Below, in pieces: positions 33,907 through 43,360 of a stretch of DNA of 64,000 bases. Position numbers and translations under genes: made by a program. The notes below the pieces were generated by a model, which was not told the origin of the DNA, did not search any database, and saw nothing but the letters and a program-made list of their open reading frames with translations. Source of the stretch: Streptomyces sp. NBC_00539. GTDB taxonomy: Bacteria > Actinomycetota > Actinomycetes > Streptomycetales > Streptomycetaceae. The stretch's first letter is position 1, and every line of letters begins with the position of its first letter. Location: contig NZ_CP107811.1 of NCBI RefSeq assembly GCF_036346105.1, positions 4,483,501-4,547,500 of the forward strand, written 5' to 3'.

Positions 33907-35391
33907 TTAAGTTACCGGCGAGTTGCCACCGCTGTCCAGGGTACGTAGCGCGAACCACAGTTCCATGCGCGTGTCCGGGTCGTCGAGGTCGCGCCCGAGG
34001 AGGACCGAGCAGCGGGCGATGCGCTGGCGGACCGTGTTGCGGTGGACGCCGAGCACGGCGGCGCTGCGGTCCCAGCTGCCGTGGTGGGCCAGCCAGCCGC
34101 GCAGGGTCGCCGCCTGGACCGCGGTGAGCGGTGCGAGCAGGGCCTCGGCGTGCGCGCGGGCCCGCGCCGGGTCCAGGAGGCCGGGCAGGCCGGCGTCGGA
34201 GTGCCGGACCAGCGCGGTGCGGGCCGCTTCGGCGCGTTCCAGGGCGCGGCGGGCCTGGGTGTCGGCCGTCGGCAGGGCCCCGGGTCGGGCGGGGGCGCTG
34301 ACGCCCAGGCGCCACCCCGGCTGCGGGACCGGGTCCCGGTCGGTCACGAGGCGCAGCTCCGGGCCGAGCGCGTCCAGGAGTACGGTGCCCAGCGCGCCCG
34401 CGAGGGCCTGCGGATCCCCCGCACCCCGGGCATGGACCACCTGCCAGGGCCCGGGGGCCAGGGCGGCGGCCGGGTCCCCGTCCAGCAGCAGCCGGGTCAG
34501 CGCGGCGGCCTCGGCCCCGGCGGGGCGGTGCGTGGTGAGCAGGCCCAGCAGGACGGCGGCGATGGCCGTGATGGCGTGGTCCCCGGGGGTGCGCTCCGGG
34601 ACGGCGACCCCGAGGACGGCGACACCGGGGACGGGGGCGGGGTGCGGGGGCGCGGCTGCGCCCGGGCCGGGGCCGGCGGGAGCCGCGCCGCCGCCCAGGG
34701 CGTACGCCGACAGCTGCCACCCCGCGGCGGAGTCCGTCGCCGTCGCCGGGCCGCCCGGCGCGGCGACCCGCCCGAGCAGCGCCTCCAGCGCGGCCTCCGC
34801 CCCGGGGGGCACCTCGCGGCCCGCTTCCCCGGAGCCGGCGCCGCCGCCCGGGCCGCCCCGCAGCAGCACGACCCGGCCGCCCAGCGCCGCCGCCAGCCGG
34901 CGCAGCACCGCCGGGACCGGATCCGGCCGGGCGGCGGCCGCGGCCAGCGCCTGCTGCGCCTCGGTGACCCGGCGCAGCTCGCGCGTCCGGGCCTCCGCCA
35001 TCAGCCGCCACACGGTGCGGGCGACCGCGGTGAACGGGGTCCCCGGCGGGACCTCCAGCAGGGGCAGCCCGTGCCGGGCGCACGCCGCCACCAGCTCCGG
35101 CGGTACCACCTCGTACACGGGCGCCACCCCGAAGCCGAGCGCCGCCGCGCCCGCCGCGACGAGCCGGGCCACGTACCCGTCGGCGTCCGGCCCCAGGTGC
35201 GCCCCGGCGGTGAGCAGCAGCTCCCCGCCCAGCAGGTAAGGCGACGGGTCGGCCATCTCCGAGGCGTGCACGGCGTGCACGGTGGCGGGCCCCGCGACGT
35301 CCTCGGCCGCGTACAGCCCGCGCAGGCCCAGCTCCCGGTCGGCGAGCAGGGCGGAGAGTGCGACACCCGTGGTCGGCGGCTGGTCCGGCAT
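33907..35391 (-). CDS. PucR-family transcription regulator
   Basis: 494-residue regulator. The N-terminal PucR/purine-catabolism domain (about 1-130) has [46 protein letters not shown]; a Gly/Pro/Ala-rich middle follows, and the C-terminus holds the HTH_30 domain ([47 protein letters not shown]), which names the family. Long readings upstream of ATG 35391 cross the divergent ureohydrolase gene and are rejected. Its gene shares a 111-base gap with speB, so it probably controls the ureohydrolase/ThDP-enzyme pair by sensing a nitrogen compound. Confidence 0.88.
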   Translation of the reverse strand: MPDQPPTTGVALSALLADRELGLRGLYAAEDVAGPATVHAVHASEMADPSPYLLGGELLLTAGAHLGPDADGYVARLVAAGAAALGFGVAPVYEVVPPELVAACARHGLPLLEVPPGTPFTAVARTVWRLMAEARTRELRRVTEAQQALAAAAARPDPVPAVLRRLAAALGGRVVLLRGGPGGGAGSGEAGREVPPGAEAALEALLGRVAAPGGPATATDSAAGWQLSAYALGGGAAPAGPGPGAAAPPHPAPVPGVAVLGVAVPERTPGDHAITAIAAVLLGLLTTHRPAGAEAAALTRLLLDGDPAAALAPGPWQVVHARGAGDPQALAGALGTVLLDALGPELRLVTDRDPVPQPGWRLGVSAPARPGALPTADTQARRALERAEAARTALVRHSDAGLPGLLDPARARAHAEALLAPLTAVQAATLRGWLAHHGSWDRSAAVLGVHRNTVRQRIARCSVLLGRDLDDPDTRMELWFALRTLDSGGNSPVT

Positions 35392-35399
35392 GGATGCTC

Positions 35400-35437
35400 C
35401 GTACACATGAGAGCGGTCTGGTGGATGAAACGTACAC
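35400..35437. promoter_or_regulatory. Direct repeat CGTACAC x2 in the pucR-speB gap
   Basis: CGTACAC occurs at 35400-35406 and 35431-35437, 31 bases apart (three turns). An inverted repeat GAGGTGT/ACACCTC follows (35449-35455, 35478-35484). These are candidate PucR sites; no consensus is available to compare. Confidence 0.3.
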
Positions 35438-35502
35438 TTCGCGGCTCCGAGGTGTCCCCTTACGCTCGAAGGACCGCACACCTCTTCCGGAAGGCACCCC
35501 CC

Positions 35503-36465
35503 ATGAGCACGCAGCCGCGCGGACCCGTCGACTCCTCCCGCATCCCGCGCTACGCGGGCCCGGCGACCTTCGCCCGCCTGCCGCGCCTGGACGAGGTCGG
35601 CTCGGCCGACGTGGCCGTCGTCGGCGTCCCGTTCGACTCGGGTGTCTCCTACCGCCCCGGCGCCCGCTTCGGCGGCAACGCCATCCGCGAGGCCTCGCGC
35701 CTGCTGCGCCCGTACAACCCGGCGCAGGACGCCTCCCCGTTCGCGCTCGCCCAGGTCGCGGACGCCGGTGACATCGCGGTGAACCCCTTCAACATCAACG
35801 AGGCCGTCGAGACGGTCGAGGCCGCCGCCGACGAGCTGCTCGGCGCCGGCTCCCGCCTGATGACCCTCGGCGGCGACCACACCATCGCGCTGCCGCTGCT
35901 GCGCTCGGTCGCCAAGAAGCACGGCCCGGTCGCGCTGCTGCACTTCGACGCCCACCTGGACACCTGGGACACCTACTTCGGCGCCGAGTACACGCACGGC
36001 ACCCCGTTCCGGCGCGCCGTGGAGGAGGGCATCCTCGACACCGAGGCGCTCAGCCACGTCGGCACGCGCGGCCCGCTCTACGGCAAGCAGGACCTGGACG
36101 ACGACGCCAAGATGGGCTTCGGCATCGTCACCTCGGCCGACGTCTACCGGCGCGGCGCCGACGAGGTCGCGGACCAGCTGCGCCAGCGCATCGGCGACCG
36201 CCCGCTGTACATCTCCATCGACATCGACGTCCTGGACCCGGCGCACGCGCCCGGCACCGGCACGCCGGAGGCGGGCGGCATGACCTCCCGCGAGCTGCTG
36301 GAGATCATCCGCGGCCTGTCGTCCTGCAACCTGGTCTCCGCCGACGTGGTCGAGGTCGCCCCGGCGTACGATCACGCCGAGATCACCTCGGTCGCGGCCT
36401 CGCACACCGCGTACGAGCTGACCACGATCATGTCGCGACAGATCGCGCAGGCGAAGGGCAAGTAA
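35503..36465 (+). CDS. speB: Ureohydrolase, agmatinase family
   Basis: Two-manganese ureohydrolase of 320 residues that releases urea from agmatine or a related guanidino acid. Metal ligands are visible as His126 (TLGGDHT), Asp149/His151/Asp153 (HFDAHLDTW) and Asp240/Asp242 ([22 protein letters not shown]). Agmatinase and guanidinobutyrase share these motifs, so the substrate is open. It starts 6 bases before a ThDP enzyme on the same strand and is divergent from a PucR regulator. ATG 35503 was chosen because the frame upstream is antisense to pucR. Confidence 0.9.
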   Translation: MSTQPRGPVDSSRIPRYAGPATFARLPRLDEVGSADVAVVGVPFDSGVSYRPGARFGGNAIREASRLLRPYNPAQDASPFALAQVADAGDIAVNPFNINEAVETVEAAADELLGAGSRLMTLGGDHTIALPLLRSVAKKHGPVALLHFDAHLDTWDTYFGAEYTHGTPFRRAVEEGILDTEALSHVGTRGPLYGKQDLDDDAKMGFGIVTSADVYRRGADEVADQLRQRIGDRPLYISIDIDVLDPAHAPGTGTPEAGGMTSRELLEIIRGLSSCNLVSADVVEVAPAYDHAEITSVAASHTAYELTTIMSRQIAQAKGK

Positions 36466-36470
36466 CCGAC

Positions 36471-38138
36471 GTGACGCACGACCACGACCTGGTACTCCGT
36501 CCCACCGAAGCCCAGACGGCGGCCGCCCTCGCGCCGCCGCCCGGGCGGACGGGCGGGGACCTGGTCGTGGAAACGCTGCGCTCCCTCGGCGCCACCACCG
36601 TGTTCGGCCTGCCCGGGCAGCACGCGCTGGCCGTCTTCGACGCGGTGGGCCGCGCCGACCTGCGGCTGGTGGCCCTGCGCACGGAGAACAACGCGGGATT
36701 CGCGGCCGACGCGTACGGCCGCCTCACCGGCGAGGCCGTACCGCTGCTGCTGTCCACCGGACCGGGCGCCCTGATGGCCCTGCCGGCGCTGGCCGAGGCC
36801 GCGGCGGCCTCCGCACCGGTCCTCGCGATCTCCTCCCAGGTCCCCTCCCCGGGCCTGGGCGGCGGCCGTCGGGGCCACCTGCACGAGCTGCGCGACCAGT
36901 CCGCCTCCTTCCGCGAGGTGGTCAAGTCGGTCCACACCGCCCGCACCCCGTCGCAGATCCCGTCCGTCATCGCGGAGGCCTGGGAGTCGGCGCTCACCAC
37001 CCCGCACGGCCCGGTCTGGGTGGAGATCCCGGAGGACGTCCTCCGTGCGGAGACGATGGTCCCGCAGGTCACCGGCATGGACGCGGCTCCGCACGAGTTG
37101 GCGCCCCGCCCCGAGCTGACGGCCGTCGCCGCCCACTGGCTCTCGAACGCCTCCCGTCCGGTGATCATCGCGGGCGGCGGTGTGATCCGCGCGGACGCGG
37201 CCGGCAAGCTCAGGCAGCTCGCGGAACGCCTGGACGCGCCCGTGGTCACCACCTTCGGCGGGAAGGGCGCCTTCCCCTGGACCCATCCGCTGTCCCTCCA
37301 GTCCTGGCTGGAGGACCGCCACATGACGGACTTCCTGGAGGACGCGGACGTCCTCCTGATCGTCGGCTCCGGCCTCGGCGAGCTGTCCTCGAACTACCAC
37401 ACGTTCTTCCCCGGGGGCCGCGTCGTCCAGATCGAGGCGGACCTCGGGAAGCTGGAGTCCAACCACCCGGGCCTGGGCATCCACGCGGACGCCCGGCTGG
37501 CGCTGCAGGCCCTGCTGGAGACGGTGTCCGCACGCGAGGACCCCTCGGCCCCCACCCGCGTCCGGATGGTGCTGGACGAGATCGGCGCCCGCCTCGCCGA
37601 GCAGGACGTGGCGCTGGAACAGGAGTTGCTGGCCTCCATCAGGTCGGCCCTGCCGCCGCGCTCCCCGTCGTTCTGGGACATGACGATCCTGTCCTACTGG
37701 GCCTGGTCGGCCTTCGACGCCAAGCACCCGAACACCATGCACTCGGCGCAGGGCGCGGGCGGCCTCGGCTACGCCTTCCCGGCGGCCCTCGGCGCGTGCG
37801 TCGCGGAACCGGGCACCCCGGTGCTGGCCGTCTCGGGCGACGGCGGCGCGATGTACTCGATCGCGGAGCTGGCCACGGCCAAGCAGCACGAGCTGGACGT
37901 GACCTGGCTGATCGTCGACGACGGCGGCTACGGCATCCTGCGCGAGTACGGCTGCGCGACGGGTACGGACCTCACCGGCCCCGACTTCGTCGCCCTGGCG
38001 GCCTCCTTCGGCGTCCCGGCCGCCGTCACCTCGGCCCCCACCCTCCGCGAAGACCTCGCCACGGCCCTCGCCTCCCCGGGCCCCTCGGTCCTGGTCCTCC
38101 CCACCACCTTGAAGATGTTCGCCCCGACCCACCTCTGA
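36471..38138 (+). CDS. Thiamine-diphosphate enzyme, acetolactate synthase/decarboxylase-like
   Basis: 555-residue ThDP enzyme. N-terminal pyrimidine-binding domain has catalytic Glu in LRTENNAGFAADAYGR and GLPGQHALAVFDAVGRADL; the middle domain has VIIAGGGVIRADAAGKLRQLAE; the C-terminal pyrophosphate domain has AVSGDGGAMYSIAELATAKQHELDVTWLIVDDGGYG, where the usual Asn of the GDG-N motif is Asp (VDDGGYG). Not the IlvB of valine synthesis: no partner small subunit follows. GTG start 5 bases after speB, so the two are coupled and the enzyme probably acts on a 2-oxo acid from guanidino/amine breakdown. Substrate unknown. Confidence 0.85.
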   Translation: MTHDHDLVLRPTEAQTAAALAPPPGRTGGDLVVETLRSLGATTVFGLPGQHALAVFDAVGRADLRLVALRTENNAGFAADAYGRLTGEAVPLLLSTGPGALMALPALAEAAAASAPVLAISSQVPSPGLGGGRRGHLHELRDQSASFREVVKSVHTARTPSQIPSVIAEAWESALTTPHGPVWVEIPEDVLRAETMVPQVTGMDAAPHELAPRPELTAVAAHWLSNASRPVIIAGGGVIRADAAGKLRQLAERLDAPVVTTFGGKGAFPWTHPLSLQSWLEDRHMTDFLEDADVLLIVGSGLGELSSNYHTFFPGGRVVQIEADLGKLESNHPGLGIHADARLALQALLETVSAREDPSAPTRVRMVLDEIGARLAEQDVALEQELLASIRSALPPRSPSFWDMTILSYWAWSAFDAKHPNTMHSAQGAGGLGYAFPAALGACVAEPGTPVLAVSGDGGAMYSIAELATAKQHELDVTWLIVDDGGYGILREYGCATGTDLTGPDFVALAASFGVPAAVTSAPTLREDLATALASPGPSVLVLPTTLKMFAPTHL

Positions 38139-38166
38139 CGCCCCGGTCGCCCTGCCGCGGGGCGTC
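38137..38166 (+). terminator. Hairpin after the ThDP-enzyme gene
   Basis: GACGCCCCG (38137-38145), overlapping the stop codon, pairs with CGGGGCGTC (38158-38166) around a 12-base loop. Confidence 0.7.
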
Positions 38167-38233
38167 GGCGGTGGCAATCGCATTCCCTGACCCGGCGTGC
38201 GCTCTACGCTGCCGGATGACCCCAGGAGGACGC

Positions 38234-38800
38234 ATGGCCGAGGACGTCACAGGACGGCAGCCCGAAGACCGGCTCATCCGGCGGCGCGGTATCCAACGGC
38301 TGGGCGCCGACGTGTGGGGTCACGGTCGGTCGATCTGGGCGGCCGACACCGAGGACCGTGAACCGGAGGTCGAACTCCTCGGGGTCACCGAAGAGGCGGC
38401 GCCCGAGGCCGTCGCCCTGGTGCTCGGGCTCATGGAGGGCACGGCGGCATGCGTGCGGCGGCGCAGGTTCCTGCTCGACGGGAAGGCCGTCATGCTCGCG
38501 ACCTCGTACCTGGACGCCGCCCTCGTCGCCGGCACCCCCGTCACCGAGCCCGACACCGGCCCGGGAGGGATCTACGCCCGCCTCGCCGAGCTCGGCGTCG
38601 GCCCCGTCCGGTTCCGCGAGGAGGTCCGTTCACGGATGCCGGGTCCGGACGGGGCCGCGCGGCTCGGTCTCGGGGCCGCGGCCCCCGTCGTACTGGTCCG
38701 CCGTACCGCCTTCGCCGCCGACGGGAGGGTGGTGGAGGTCAACGAGATGGTGCTCGACGCCTCCGCCTACGTCCTGGAGTACGAGTTCGACGCGCCCTGA
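38234..38800 (+). CDS. Stand-alone UTRA domain protein (GntR/HutC ligand-binding domain without HTH)
   Basis: 188 residues that correspond to the effector-binding UTRA half of GntR/HutC regulators: it begins at RRRGIQRLGADVWGHGRSIW, where the linker after the winged helix would be, and ends VVLVRRTAFAADGRVVEVNEMVLDASAYVLEYEF. No winged-helix DNA-binding domain is encoded: the sequence upstream is a terminator and a different gene. ATG 38234 is supported by AGGAGGA just upstream; ATG 38216 is possible. It may bind a small molecule and act by heterodimerising with a GntR protein, or be a remnant. Lies between the ThDP enzyme and the ABC exporter. Confidence 0.75.
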   Translation: MAEDVTGRQPEDRLIRRRGIQRLGADVWGHGRSIWAADTEDREPEVELLGVTEEAAPEAVALVLGLMEGTAACVRRRRFLLDGKAVMLATSYLDAALVAGTPVTEPDTGPGGIYARLAELGVGPVRFREEVRSRMPGPDGAARLGLGAAAPVVLVRRTAFAADGRVVEVNEMVLDASAYVLEYEFDAP

Positions 38801-38923
38801 CCCGGACGGCCCCTCGGGGTCGCCCGCCGTCGCGCAAAGCCGTTCGATTGTTGCTGCGGGATGAAATCCGCCGGTCGGGGCGTTGGCGCCTGCGGCAGGA
38901 CAGGATCGACGGGGAGGCTCGAC

Positions 38924-41900
38924 GTGGCGGCGGCGGAGACGGAAGCAGGCGGAAAACAGGGCTGGGGCAGGCGGCTGGCCGCGTACACCTGGCGGTACAA
39001 GGCGAACGTGCTGCTCGCGCTCGGGTCCTCGCTGGCCGGTATGGCCGTCATGGCCCTCGTACCGCTCGTCACCCGCACGATCATCGACGACGTCATCGGC
39101 GACGAGAGCAAGCCGATGGGCCCCTGGGCCGCCATGCTCATAGGCGCGGCCCTGCTGGTGTACGTACTCACCTACATACGCAGGTACTACGGCGGCCGCC
39201 TCGCCCTCGACGTCCAGCACGACCTGCGCACCGACATGTACGGCGCCATCACCCGCCTCGACGGCCGCCGCCAGGACGAGCTGTCCACCGGCCAGGTCGT
39301 CGGCCGGGCCACCAGCGACCTCCAGCTGATCCAGGGCCTGCTCTTCATGCTCCCGATGACCATCGGGAACTTCCTCCTCTTCGGGATATCCCTCGGCATC
39401 ATGCTGGCGCTGTCGCCGCTGCTGACCCTCGTCGCCCTCCTCATGGCCCCCGCCCTCTGGTACATCGCCAAGCGCAGCCGCAAGAAGCTGTTCCCCGCCA
39501 CCTGGTACGCCCAGAGCCAGGCCGCCGCCGTCGCCGGCGTCGTCGACGGGGCCGTGACCGGCGTCCGCGTCGTGAAGGGCTTCGGGCAGGAGGAGCAGGA
39601 GACCGGAAAGCTCCGCGCAGCCGGCCGCCGTCTGTTCGGCGGGCGGCTGCGGGCCATCCGGCTCAACTCGAAGTACACCCCCGCCCTCCAGGCCGTGCCC
39701 GCGCTCGGGCAGGTCGCGATGCTGGCCCTCGGCGGCTGGATGGCCACCCGCGGCCAGGTCACCCTCGGAACCTTCGTCGCCTTCTCCACCTACCTCGCCC
39801 AGCTCGTCGGCCCCGTCCGCATGCTCGCGATGGTCCTCACCGTCGGCCAGCAGGCCCGCGCGGGCGTCGAGCGCGTCTTCGAGCTGATCGACACCGAGCC
39901 GGTGATCGAGGAGGGCACGACCGCGCTGCCCGCCGACGCGCCCGCCACCGTCGAGTTCGAGGACGTCCGCTTCGGCTACGACCCCGAGCGGCCCGTCCTG
40001 GACGGGTTCTCGCTGCGGATCGAGGAGGGCGAGACCGTCGCCCTCGTCGGCTCCTCCGGCAGCGGCAAGTCCACCGTCTCGCTGCTCCTGCCCCGCTTCT
40101 ACGACGCCGACAGCGGCGCCGTCCGCGTCGGCGGCCACGACGTGCGCGAGCTGACGTACGCCTCCCTGCGCGGCGCGATCGGCCTGGTGCCCGAGGACTC
40201 GTTCCTCTTCTCCGACTCGATCCGCGCCAACCTCGCCTACGGACGCCCCGACGCGGACGAGGAGCAGATCCGGGCCGCCGCCCGCGCCGCCCAGGCCGAG
40301 GGGTTCATCGAAGCCCTGCCCGCCGGGTACGACACCAAGGTCGGCGAGCAGGGCCTGACCCTGTCCGGCGGCCAGCGCCAGCGCATCGCGCTCGCCCGCG
40401 CCCTCCTGACCGACCCCCGGCTGCTCCTCCTGGACGATGCCACCTCCGCCGTCGACGCCCGCGTCGAGCACGAGATCCACGAGGCCCTGCGCGCCGTCAT
40501 GGCCGGCCGCACCACGCTCCTCATCGCACACCGCCGCTCCACGCTCGCGCTGGCCGACCGGATCGCCGTACTCGACCACGGGCGGCTCTCCGACATCGGC
40601 ACCCACGAAGAGCTCGAAGCCCGCTCAGCCCTGTACCGCAGGCTGCTGACCGACCCCGAAGCCCTCGGCGCCGCCTCGCCGCGCGTCCCCGAGGCCGCCG
40701 CGATGGCCGAGTTCGAGCGCGACCTGGAGCGGGACATCGAGATCGAGGCGGAGATCGACTCCGAGCCGGTCAACGCCAAGCGCCGGGTCTCCGGCGGGAT
40801 CACCCCCGAGCTCTGGCGCCGCCAGGACGAGGCGGAGGGCGACGACCCCGCCCACGTCGCCGGCAGCCCCGCCACCCCCGAGCTGCTCGCGCAGGTCGCC
40901 GCCCTGCCGCCCGCCGACGACCTTCCCGACGTCGACGAGGACCGGGCCGCGGCCCCCGAGGACAGTTATGGCCTGCGCCGGCTGCTCCACGGGTTCTGGG
41001 CGCCGCTCGCCATCAGCCTCGGCCTCGTCGCCGTCGACGCGGGCTCCGGGCTGCTGCTGCCGATCCTGATCCGGCACGGCATCGACAAGGGCGTCGAACA
41101 GGCCGCGCTCGGAGCGGTCTGGGTGGCGGCGGGGCTGGCCCTGGCCGTTGTCATCGGGCAGTGGGCCGCGCAGTTCGCCGAGACCCGGATGACCGGCAGG
41201 ACCGGCGAGCGCGTGCTGTACGCGCTGCGCGTGAAGATCTTCGCCCAGCTCCAGCGCCTCGGACTCGACTACTACGAGCGCGAGCTGACCGGCAAGATCA
41301 TGACCCGGATGACCACCGACGTGGACGCGCTCTCCAGCTTCCTCCAGACCGGTCTGGTCACCGCCGTCGTCTCCGTCTTCACCTTCTTCGGCATCCTGAT
41401 CGCCCTGCTCGTCCTCGACGTGGAACTGGCGCTGATCGTCTTCGCCACGCTCCCGCTGCTGGTCATCGGCACCGTCGTGTTCCGTCGCAAGTCGGTCGCC
41501 GCGTACGAACTCGCCCGCGACCGGGTCAGCGGGGTCAACGCCGACCTCCAGGAGTCCGTGGCCGGACTGCGCATCGTCCAGGCCTTCCGCCGCGAGGGCG
41601 ACGGCGCCGTCCGCTTCGCCGGGCGCAGCGACTCCTACCGCGAGGCCCGGGTCCGCGGCCAGTGGCTGATATCCGTCTACTTCCCCTTCGTGCAGCTGCT
41701 GTCCTCGGGCGCCGCGGCCGCCGTGCTGATCGTCGGCGCGGGGCGGGTGGAGGCCATGACGCTCACCACGGGCGCGCTCGTCGCCTACCTGCTCTACATC
41801 GACCTGTTCTTCGCGCCCGTCCAGCAGCTCTCCCAGGTCTTCGACGGGTACCAGCAGGCCACCGTCTCCCTCGGCCGGATCCAGGACCTGCTGCGCGAGC

Positions 41901-42712
41901 CGACCACCACCCCCCGTCCCGCCGATCCGCGCCCGGTGGCGCAACTGCGCGGCGAGATCGCCTTCGAGGACGTGCGCTTCGCCTACGGCACCGCCGAGGA
42001 GCGCGGCGAGAAGGGCGAGGCGCTGGCCGGAATACGCCTGCGCATACCGGCCGGGCAGACCGTCGCGTTCGTCGGCGAGACCGGCGCCGGGAAGTCCACG
42101 CTGGTCAAGATGGTGGCCCGGTTCTACGACCCGACCTCCGGCCGGGTCACCGCCGACGGCGCCGACCTGCGGGAGCTGGACCTGACGGCGTACCGCCACA
42201 GGCTGGGCGTCGTCCCCCAGGAGGCCTACCTCTTCCCGGGGACGGTCCGCGACGCCATCGCCTACGGGCGGCCCGAGGCGAGCGACGCCGAAGTGGAGGC
42301 CGCCGCCCGCGCGGTCGGCGCCCACGACATGGTCGCCACCCTGGACGGCGGTTACCTGCACACCGTCGCCGAGCGGGGGCGCAACCTGTCGGCCGGTCAG
42401 CGCCAGCTGATCGCGCTGGCCCGGGCCGAACTCGTGGACCCGGACGTCCTGCTGCTGGACGAGGCGACGGCCGCACTGGACCTGGCCACCGAGGCGCAGG
42501 TCAACCTGGCCACCGACCGGCTCGCGGGCAAGCGCACCACCCTCGTCGTCGCCCACCGCCTGACGACCGCCGCCCGCGCCGACCGCGTGGTGGTCCTCGA
42601 CCGCGGCGAGGTCGTGGAGGACGGTACGCACGCCGAACTGCTGGCGCGCGGTGGCCGGTACGCCGAGCTGTGGCGGACCTTCGCGGGAGAGGACGAGCGG
42701 GCCGTGGCCTGA
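38924..42712 (+). CDS. Fused two-module ABC exporter (TMD-NBD-TMD-NBD)
   Basis: A single 1262-residue chain holding two complete half-exporters. Module 1: six-helix membrane domain (about 15-310), then an ATPase domain with Walker A GSSGSGKS (Lys383), signature LSGGQRQR and Walker B ending Asp504-Asp505. Module 2: membrane domain (about 685-985), Walker A GETGAGKS (Lys1058), signature LSAGQRQL and Walker B Asp1179-Glu1180. Thus the first site has Asp where the catalytic Glu should be, as in heterodimeric exporters with one degenerate site. A linker of roughly 100 acidic, Ala/Pro-rich residues joins them. GTG 38924 is chosen for its GGAGG site. Substrate (drug, lipid or peptide) unknown. No tandem gene partner is needed, unlike the usual two-gene form. 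Confidence 0.93.
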   Translation: MAAAETEAGGKQGWGRRLAAYTWRYKANVLLALGSSLAGMAVMALVPLVTRTIIDDVIGDESKPMGPWAAMLIGAALLVYVLTYIRRYYGGRLALDVQHDLRTDMYGAITRLDGRRQDELSTGQVVGRATSDLQLIQGLLFMLPMTIGNFLLFGISLGIMLALSPLLTLVALLMAPALWYIAKRSRKKLFPATWYAQSQAAAVAGVVDGAVTGVRVVKGFGQEEQETGKLRAAGRRLFGGRLRAIRLNSKYTPALQAVPALGQVAMLALGGWMATRGQVTLGTFVAFSTYLAQLVGPVRMLAMVLTVGQQARAGVERVFELIDTEPVIEEGTTALPADAPATVEFEDVRFGYDPERPVLDGFSLRIEEGETVALVGSSGSGKSTVSLLLPRFYDADSGAVRVGGHDVRELTYASLRGAIGLVPEDSFLFSDSIRANLAYGRPDADEEQIRAAARAAQAEGFIEALPAGYDTKVGEQGLTLSGGQRQRIALARALLTDPRLLLLDDATSAVDARVEHEIHEALRAVMAGRTTLLIAHRRSTLALADRIAVLDHGRLSDIGTHEELEARSALYRRLLTDPEALGAASPRVPEAAAMAEFERDLERDIEIEAEIDSEPVNAKRRVSGGITPELWRRQDEAEGDDPAHVAGSPATPELLAQVAALPPADDLPDVDEDRAAAPEDSYGLRRLLHGFWAPLAISLGLVAVDAGSGLLLPILIRHGIDKGVEQAALGAVWVAAGLALAVVIGQWAAQFAETRMTGRTGERVLYALRVKIFAQLQRLGLDYYERELTGKIMTRMTTDVDALSSFLQTGLVTAVVSVFTFFGILIALLVLDVELALIVFATLPLLVIGTVVFRRKSVAAYELARDRVSGVNADLQESVAGLRIVQAFRREGDGAVRFAGRSDSYREARVRGQWLISVYFPFVQLLSSGAAAAVLIVGAGRVEAMTLTTGALVAYLLYIDLFFAPVQQLSQVFDGYQQATVSLGRIQDLLREPTTTPRPADPRPVAQLRGEIAFEDVRFAYGTAEERGEKGEALAGIRLRIPAGQTVAFVGETGAGKSTLVKMVARFYDPTSGRVTADGADLRELDLTAYRHRLGVVPQEAYLFPGTVRDAIAYGRPEASDAEVEAAARAVGAHDMVATLDGGYLHTVAERGRNLSAGQRQLIALARAELVDPDVLLLDEATAALDLATEAQVNLATDRLAGKRTTLVVAHRLTTAARADRVVVLDRGEVVEDGTHAELLARGGRYAELWRTFAGEDERAVA

Positions 42713-42796
42713 GCCGCGCTCGCGCGGTGCAACCTTCCGCAGGACCGGGGCGTCGTACGGACGTACGGGCCGCGTACGACTGAGCGGGGGGCCGGG

Positions 42797-43270
42797 ATGG
42801 TGGCGCAGGGGTGCGGGCGGGGACCGGGGGCGGGGCGCAAGCGGGGGGTGAAGCCGGGGCGGCCGGCGCCCCGCCGGCCGCGGCCGCTCACCCCGGGGGT
42901 GTTCGCGGCGGCGCTGTGGCTCGTCGGGGGCGCGCTGTTCACCGCGCCCCCGGCGCGGGCCGCCGCCGCCACCGACGGCGACCGCTGCACGGGCCGGCTG
43001 GCCAAGGTGGTGCCGTTCCCGTCCGGCGAGGGCGAGCTCCGCGTGTACAAGAGCCGCGCCCGGGTGTGCGCCGTGACCCTCGCCTCCCACCCGGGCGAGC
43101 GCCGCCGGATGGCGGTGAGCGTTCAGCCGCGTGGCGGTGTCCCGGTCGCCGATGCGGGGCGCTTCACCCGTTACGCGGGCCCCGTCACCGTCGGCGCGAT
43201 CAGCCGCTGCGTGTATGTAAGGGGGAACGTAGCGGCCGGATCGGCCGATTCCGGCTGGATCCTGTGCTGA
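42797..43270 (+). CDS. Small secreted cysteine-containing protein, unknown function
   Basis: 157 residues. An Arg-rich tail of about 35 residues is followed by a membrane/signal helix (GVFAAALWLVGGALFTAPPARAAAA) with a likely cleavage at ARA-AA. The secreted part has four cysteines (DRCTGR, RVCAVT, SRCVYV and the last residue), enough for two disulfides, and a strand-rich pattern (VYKSRARVCAVTLASHPGERRRMAVSVQPRGG). I do not recognise a family. It lies 84 bases after the ABC exporter and before a secreted peptidase. Base composition matches its neighbours. Confidence 0.65.
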   Translation: MVAQGCGRGPGAGRKRGVKPGRPAPRRPRPLTPGVFAAALWLVGGALFTAPPARAAAATDGDRCTGRLAKVVPFPSGEGELRVYKSRARVCAVTLASHPGERRRMAVSVQPRGGVPVADAGRFTRYAGPVTVGAISRCVYVRGNVAAGSADSGWILC

Positions 43271-43360
43271 CGACTTCCCCGCGGCCCAACTTGGTCTGTT
43301 CAGAGGCGCGTTGGCCCCGCTAGGTTCACGGCGACCGAAGTGAACGCAAGGGGAGGGCGA

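Noticed and set aside
33907-36405. 832-codon reading of the PucR gene
   Set aside because: The upstream half is antisense to the ureohydrolase gene and shows no domain; the ATG at 35391 gives a normal PucR protein.
36471-38138. Acetolactate synthase for branched-chain amino-acid synthesis
   Set aside because: No IlvN small subunit or ilv genes nearby, and one ThDP motif residue differs; placed in a ureohydrolase operon instead.
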